This document shows, in pieces, positions 57,881 through 64,000 of a stretch of DNA of 64,000 nt (positions are counted from its first letter, which is position 1; the number at the start of each line of letters is the position of its first letter). Location of the stretch: contig OX352762.1 of assembly GCA_947095585.1 (NCBI GenBank), forward strand, positions 117,024,930-117,088,929, in the 5' to 3' direction. This DNA is from Nephrocerus scutellatus. Taxonomy: Eukaryota > Arthropoda > Insecta > Diptera > Pipunculidae. Below the pieces are notes generated by a model, which was not told where the DNA came from, did no database searches, and saw only the letters and a program-made list of their open reading frames with translations. Made by a program: the position numbers and the translations under genes.

Positions 57881-58699
57881 AATTAACTGACAATAGAGAT
57901 CAATCCTCTGCGCAGTATATAAATAGTCATTAACGCGCAAAAGCTGCACTTAAGTTAATAAACTGTAACGGCTTATCTAAAAATATAGAGTTTTAATTAC
58001 TTGGCAATTAAAAACTTATAATGCAATATATACTTATTTATGTATAAAGTAATCAATGAACTGAAAATAAGAAACAATACAGATTAATTGCAATTAAGTA
58101 ACAAAGAAGAAAATATAAATAATTTATTCTATTTATGGCAAATTTTAATGAATTGCCAAAACAATTATTAATTTATTACTATTTTTGTTTTCTAATATTA
58201 GGATGATTCATTCTAAAAGCTGTATACTGGAATTTTATATCAAATAGATAAAATTGCCATAGAATATTTCGAAAGGATGTACTTATTATTCGAAAGTGAT
58301 TGTTGTATTGAAGATATTGAATATTGTATTGAAGAAGATGTCGTCGTTTATTCTGTTTATTCTGCGAACCGATTTTATTTACCTTATACGAGCTACACTT
58401 TTTGATTAATTTAATTTAATTCTGAAGTATGGGAAGTGAAAACATCTTTTAAACGTTAATAGATTCGTAAGCCGCCTCGATGTGCTCCCAGCTCCAGTGT
58501 GACAGTGAAATTCCTGTATCACTCTTTCAATGTCATTATAAGTTTCTAGTAAGATGAATTCGGAAGCTGCATAACGATTGGATGAATTAGGTTGTCGAAA
58601 TTTATCTTCAACCACATCAACAGACTATGGGGTATATCTGAATTAAGCGTGTCGTTATTACTCGAAATGTTGGACTGTTTTGCTTTATCAGCGCGTTAA
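57881..58699. other. Intergenic DNA, no gene recognised
   Basis: AT-rich, no motif supported. Confidence 0.5.
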
Positions 58700-59590
58700 A
58701 AATTGAACACAGAAGACACAGACTTTGACATGTTTGATGATTCCCTTTAATACTGGGCTCTGGTGATGACGTGCATTTCTTGAAATGGGTGATTGGTGAC
58801 TTGATGCTGGGGAATACGGCTCAGTGCGTTGGCATTCGAATTTAAAATTCCCGACTTGTTCACTATTTGGTAGTGATATATCTCCAACTCCAATCGCCAC
58901 CTGATGAGAATCGAGGCTGAGTTTGAAATATTTGTAAGCCATGTATGGGGTCGCTGATCAGTCACTATGATTAAAGGACGACCGCAGATATAGGGTCTGT
59001 ATTTTCGTACAGCAAATATAAGGGCCAAGCATTCCTTTCTTATAGTCGGATAGTACAGAACACTACTCGCATACGCAATTGGAAGACCATGTTCTTCGTC
59101 ACCAGTTTTAAACTTTTGCGAAAGAACTGTTCCGATTGCGTAGTCGTAGGTCTCTACCGTCAACATGAATGGCTTAGTAAAGTCCGGAAATTGAAGGATT
59201 GGCGTTGTTATGAGAGCCTGTTTTAGTTTATCGAAGGTGCTACTAAAATGACTATCGCATACAAAGCTCTTCGTTTTTTTAGACTATCGTTTAACAGTTG
59301 TGCTATACTAGAAAAATGATTGACGCTAGTCCTAGGAATGATTTCACTAATTACTTTTGTTAGGTCTGGTTTTATTCCTGAAGTGGTCACGTTATGTGAC
59401 CCAAATAAACTATTTCTTTTCTAAGAAATTTGCACTTTTTTGGTTCTATTTGAAATTAAATTTCCGGAGCAGTTCGAGGACAATGATTAGTTTTTTGTTG
59501 TTGTCACCAAGATCATATCCGTACACAACGATATCGTCGAGATACATAGACACTTGATTTTTCTTAGTGCAAAGAAGTTTTTTTTTAGGG
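58700..59590 (-). pseudogene. Ty3/gypsy pol relic (reverse transcriptase and RNase H)
   Basis: Minus strand, different family from the intact element at 8-13 kb. From the right: YLDDIVVYGYDLGD (59505-59550), then KSANFLEKK (59415-59445), then ILQFPDFTKPFMLTV; RNase H in one open stretch of 139 codons (58747-59166) with YDYAIGTVLSQ, LIFAVRKYRPYICGRPLIIVTDQRP, RWRLELEIYHYQIVNKSG and NANALSRIP. The usual first acidic residue of RNase H (TDAS) reads VETY here, an Asp-to-Glu change. Frameshifts separate the parts. No LTR was found nearby. Integrase is absent. Confidence 0.85.
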
Positions 59591-61079
59591 TAAATTTACA
59601 TAGCAGGTACCTCAACCCATTGACGTACAAACTTAATAATCTTATTAGTTATTTGGCTTATTCTTAAACTCATTTATTCATTCCATTCTGGAGTTAGCCT
59701 GAGACCATCCCAAGTCCATACATACCTATGGACTTTTTTTGTGCTTTTTTAGGGTCCAAATTGCTTGAAACGTCTCGAAAACATGTTTTTGTGTTGTTGT
59801 GTTTTTCTGAGTTATTTCAATACTTCGATTTTTTTGAACCGAGGTAATATTAATTGCTAGTTTCAAACGTGTTGTTATTTTTCTGTTATAACCTGCCTGT
59901 ACAAAGAGGAACCCTCTTGAAAGGTTCTTTGTGTGACATCACTCACTACACTGGGTGGCTTCCTCGGCTAAAAATCGGGAAAAAATCGGGAGTTTTTACA
60001 AAAGGCAAATACTGAAGATCTGGTTGGTAAACCGAAGGATTTGTTTATTGAACCTTACTCTTAAACCTTTTTCCACCACTAATTAAGAACCCATTTATTT
60101 ACAAAAACAATTTCTTACACCATCTCCAATGGCCACCAACTGCTAGATCAATTTTTATTACTTAAGTTGCAAAAATTAAGCTAACGAAGAAATACTTAGA
60201 AAATAAGGTTTTGCCCACCCAATGTAGGAAATCCCAAAACCCACAAATAAAAGTTTCTACTTCAACACAGCTCCGGCACAAGTCGGAGGCACTTCTTCAA
60301 ATATGATAACTACAGCACACATAATTACTAGCAGTCACTCTAAATCGACCCACACGTGATGTCAAGTGAATATTACTGATAACAAAGATTCGATTCTTGG
60401 AAACATTACTTTGAGTTTGCGCCGCCAGCAATAAAAATTATGACATTTGCCAATCGCGTCTTGATAGTGAAGTGGCTCTTCTAGATAACTTTCTGGGTAT
60501 TATTGCTTTACCATTGTGCAGCTCGATTTAAAAATGCAAAAAGCAATTTATTTGTGTCTGTTTTAAACTTTCATACTAAATTAAGAAATTTCAATTAAAA
60601 AATTTGCTCTTTTAATTGTGTTTGATTGGAGCATCGCTTATCAATAACATGTTGTGAAATAGACAGAAACTGATATTTTTTATTAGCAAAAAGATAGGCG
60701 ATCATTTTGAAAATTTGCTCATTAATTGAAGTGTTCTTTTTGTGGAAATCAAAAGGATTTTAAAGAATGTAAGTAAAATTACTTGCAGTGCTTACTGGCA
60801 TAAAGACAACCACATAAACGTGGTTCATCGGAATTGCATTCCAATGCTACATAGAAATTTCTTTCATTTATATTTTATCAATAAATCATTTTTCCCCCAT
60901 GAACTAAGCTTTAAAGCCATGCCTTATAAAACTTATAAAAAAGATAAAATATTGCCTTAAAAACATATATAAAAGACGATAATAATTCTTATTGTTATTA
61001 ATATTAATAATATTATCTTTCCTTATTTTCTCAATAGTATGGTTACAATGGTTCGGGGATCAGCATTGCGATTGATCGG
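59591..61079. other. Intergenic or intronic DNA, no gene recognised
   Basis: AT-rich. One 72-codon frame (60742-60960) without motif. No repeat shared with other parts of the window. Confidence 0.45.
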
Positions 61080-62710
61080 GAAACTACCCTGCGGTACCAA
61101 AAAATGCCCGCTACTGAAACCGACACAACGCCTCGGATAACAACTTTTGGCTTTTGTACCCGGACTAAGATTGTTTTCTGGAATGTGTGGACGCTCCTTG
61201 TCTCAGGCAGTGAAGAACCTCAAAATGCCAGATTTCTTCAACTGGAACGTAAGTTTCTTCGATATAATTTGGCTATACGGCAAAGTAAGATGGTTCGACG
61301 CGGGAGAGTACCAATCCCCAACGTGTAACACTGTGCTACTCTACTCCGGCAAACCCTCCAGCAGTCCCCGTGAATCTGGAGTGGGTCTGCTGATAACGCC
61401 AACAGCACGCAGAGGCCCAATTTCCTGGCACCCACATGGTGATAGGATCGTATCGGCCAGATTTCGGACTAGAGGACGGCTCATCACGATCATACAGTGT
61501 TACACCCCAACGAATCCCTCGACTGAGGATGAAAAGACAACTTCTACAATCAGCTAAGCAATCTATACAACGCAACGCCGAATGGGGATATCGTCATCGT
61601 GATGGGGTACTTGAATGCCAAGGAAGGCAACGACAATGAAGGACTCAGACTCAGCACGGCCTCGGCGAGCGAAATGACAATGGTGAAAGATTTGTTGATT
61701 TCTGCCACACCAACCACCTCGTCATAGGAAGCAACATTTTTAAGCATAAGACCTGCCACAAAGTCAGCTGGGTGTCAACTGGCAATTACCATCAAACCAA
61801 ATCGACCATGTGGCGATCAGCAAACGTTTTTGGAGCTGTCTTATAGACGTCCGAAACGGACGAGGAGCCGACATTGGTATGGTACGGGATCATCACCTTA
61901 TGGTAGCTACTGTCCAGTTGCGTACTGCATCAGTTCAAAGACTCCGCAATATCATCCGAATGCCTAGGTATAACATCGACCGACTAAAGATCCGCTCAGT
62001 ACGCCAACAGTTAAGGTATCATTTATCGTAAGGAGTGGAAGCAATCAGCAGCTCACCGCGGACAACCACCCAAGAACATTGGAAAGCTGTGAAAAATGTT
62101 TTCACATCTGGAGCGGAAAGTATTGTTGGTAGAAGCCAGGCAAGGCATAGCACGTGGCTTACCGAGGATACCTTGGGGGCGGATTAAAGAACGTAAGCTA
62201 CTTAAAGCTCGTAGTGTAGATATCCTAGTAGCAGCGAGGATCGAGCTAGAGTCCATGTATCTAAGAAAAACGAGAGAAGTGCAGATGTAAGAAGTAAGAT
62301 GTGATGATTGAATTGAGTCGGTAGGACTAGATGGCATATCCGCAGAGCTTCAGCGTGCCTCTCCAACGACATCGGCAGAGCTTTTATATCCTCTTGTGGA
62401 GAGTGTTTTGGAAGCAGAAAGTTTCCCCGACGAGTGGAAGAAGGGAATTATTGTCAAGCTCCCTAAATAAGCAGCATTAAACATAAAAGCTGCAAAGAGG
62501 AAAGCTGTCAGACGAATTCGGAATCCGAAGTGGGGTATGACAAGGTTGCATTCTGTCGCAGTTACTTTTTTTTGTTGGTGATTAGCGACATGCCTCGCGC
62601 AGCTTTATCTACTGGAAACGGAGGAGTTCGTTGGACTCTTACATCTCAACTCATTCATTTAGGCTTTGCTGACGACCTTTGTTTATTCTCACTTAGATAC
62701 TCGTCATAAT
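61080..62710 (+). mobile_element. RTE-type LINE relic (endonuclease plus internally deleted RT)
   Basis: Plus strand. Endonuclease in two overlapping frames: FWNVWTL (N-terminal NVRTL motif, 61170), WLYGKVRWFDAGEY, VLLYSGKPSSS, GVGLLITPTARR, GDRIVSARFRTRGRLITIIQCYTPTN (61430-61520) and a VMGYLNAKEGND block where Asp of GDxNAK is replaced (about 61595-61630). After a decayed linker: VGLDGISAELQRAS (62320-62360), FPDEWKKGIIVKLPK (62430-62468), then a jump to VISDMPRA and FADDLCLFSLRY (62578-62700), so most of the RT fingers are deleted. Inactive. Confidence 0.85.
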
Positions 62711-63845
62711 AAGCCAAGTGAGTGAAGGTCTCGGCAGCAGTGCAGCCTCACATTCATTCATTCCAGATTATTTCAACAAATTCATTTATTATTATTATTA
62801 TGTTGATAGTAATATTCACTGTCTGTCTAACAACGAACACATGCGGCCAATTAAATACATAGTCAAGATGCAGTCGCCGCTCGATTGCAATTATTATTCG
62901 TAACGCAAATCGATATCGGTACATATTTTGCATTATAACGAAGACGCCGACGACCGACGTAGCGAAGAAGAAAAACCTTGTTCTGATCTAAGTCCTTCAG
63001 TTCAGTTGTTAGCTTTCAAAACAAGAAGCCAGCAACTACTTAACCAAAAAAAAAAGGTATATATGGCACACAAACCGAAAAGAGAAAGGACTTTAATCCA
63101 ATCATATTTATAACCACCGCATTGACATGAGACCGCGCCTCACCGCCGCTGCGTCAAGCGTCTGTCATCAAGGACACACCCAACAGTTGTGTGCAGAAAC
63201 AAAATTGTTTCCAACGTGCAACGTGCCTTTAACAGCTCGAGAAAAATCACCATCGCTGGTGTTAATGTACTGCGAGTGTATTCTCATGCAATGTTGCACT
63301 GAATGCAGCACTGCTATGGGGAATGGGGTGTTGTCAAATAGTCGCCGCCGCGCATTATAGATTTCTTGCAGAGATAATAATAATTATTGAAACTGGATTT
63401 TATATCGGAGCATATGGGTTAAAGAAAAAACTTAAAAAAAATATTTTGCAAACAAAAAAAGAAGTTCTTAAACATTTAGACCAATTAGGCAGGGAGCAAA
63501 TCCAGTTTCAAGCTCGATCGTACTCAACTCTATTTGCAGACTTCGGTCGGGTTTCAGTTTGGAGATCAGTATTTACAAGCGTCGCTAATGTGCACTTAGC
63601 ATATTATGGATGTAAATGATAATAATTTGCAATAATTGTTAATTGCTTGACAATTTAATTGATTACCCACTTTCAGGCTTACGAGTAATATTTGTAGCGA
63701 TTCTCTTCTAAATCTGGTAATAGCCAGAAATTACTCGATAATTGCTCGAGTTTTCTTAAAACCTTTTTATATTTCTTATTTATTATTTATTTGTTCTTTA
63801 TAAATATATTGTGTATAACAATGAAAACTGCATTCTGTTATTTAA
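62711..63845. other. Unassigned stretch with several short frames and a 14-bp inverted repeat
   Basis: Plus frames of 61, 77 and 98 codons (62928-63113, 63127-63360, 63323-63619) lie close together and are less AT-rich than the surroundings, but show no recognisable domain. TTGAAACTGGATTT at 63387-63400 is repeated inverted at 63498-63511. A host exon, an untranslated region or a small repeat are all possible. Confidence 0.35.
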
Positions 63846-63849
63846 ATGT

Positions 63850-63957
63850 GAGCGCCATAGCTCTACTTCTTAGTCCGTTGGCTTCTGAGCTGGAGGTTCG
63901 AGGTTCGAATCCCAGAAAAGACCAAAAGTATTTTTTACGGTCCCACCTCTCGCAAAT
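63850..63957 (+). mobile_element. tRNA-derived SINE, copy 7 (5' part)
   Basis: Plus strand. Diverged head GCGCCATAGCTC, B box GGTTCGAATCCC (63902-63913), then CCAAAAGTATTTTTTACGG and CCCACCTCTCGC. The distal body is absent. The head contains an extra CTTCTTAGTCCGTTGG segment relative to copies 3 and 5, closer to a real tRNA arm length. Confidence 0.88.
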
Positions 63958-64000
63958 ATCAGGGATTGAGCATTATTAACAGCATTGAGCATTAACATCA

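Noticed and set aside
1..64000. CRISPR array, bacterial operon or phage
   Set aside because: No regularly spaced short repeats with unique spacers, no Shine-Dalgarno-led gene clusters; all strong coding signals are eukaryotic retroelements or transposons.

Overview
This window reads as non-coding eukaryotic DNA from an insect, most likely a higher fly (Diptera). It is AT-rich, has no convincing host protein-coding gene, and is packed with transposable elements of insect type. A short mitochondrial nad4 fragment that makes sense only in the invertebrate mitochondrial code (TGA=Trp, AGA=Ser) supports an arthropod. A true fruit fly (Tephritidae) is my guess from the mix of elements and is not proven. 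No bacterial operon, CRISPR array, rRNA or functional tRNA gene is visible.

Layout. 0-2.3 kb: minus-strand non-LTR (LINE) relic interrupted by a 937-bp pogo-like DNA transposon with intact inverted repeats and TA target duplication. 2.3-2.8 kb: a direct-repeat pair. 5.2-6.6 kb: a tRNA-like unit, then a satellite array of about 175-180 bp monomers. 8.05-13.13 kb: the only intact gene, a 1,496-codon Gag-Pol inside a young Ty3/mdg3-like LTR retrotransposon (200-bp LTRs, one mismatch, AAGG duplications). 13.9-18.9 kb: three LINE relics, one containing a SINE. 18.9-19.4 kb: a hairpin-rich repeat, possibly Helentron-like. 21.2-23.7 kb: a LINE graveyard with a 209-bp tandem duplication. 25.5-28.1 kb: R1-like and RTE-like LINE relics, then a strongly strand-asymmetric G/T array. 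29.8-31.4 kb: more LINE relics. 33.6 kb: the nuclear mitochondrial fragment. 34.0-35.6 kb: a 1.6-kb solo LTR with TCAC duplications and internal tandem repeats. 36.07-36.30 kb: a small inverted-repeat element carrying one monomer of the 5-6 kb satellite. 41.0-48.9 kb: Jockey, SINE, an inverted-repeat element full of 120-bp repeats, Helitron-like, RTE-like LINE and mariner-type relics. 50.0-52.7 kb: a long R1/LOA-like LINE. 54.3-57.9 kb: SINEs and a LINE with a SINE nested in it. 58.7-59.6 kb: a broken Ty3/gypsy pol. 61.1-62.7 kb: an RTE-like LINE. 63.85 kb: a last SINE copy.

How the parts relate. At least seven copies of one tRNA-derived SINE (RNA polymerase III A and B boxes, (ATT)n tail on the full copies) are scattered on both strands. 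Six copies of one RTE-like LINE family all lie on the minus strand. Nested insertions give relative ages: the pogo-like element and one SINE are younger than the LINEs they split, and the LTR retrotransposon is probably among the youngest insertions. The remaining stretches are AT-rich intergenic or intronic sequence with no gene I can support.
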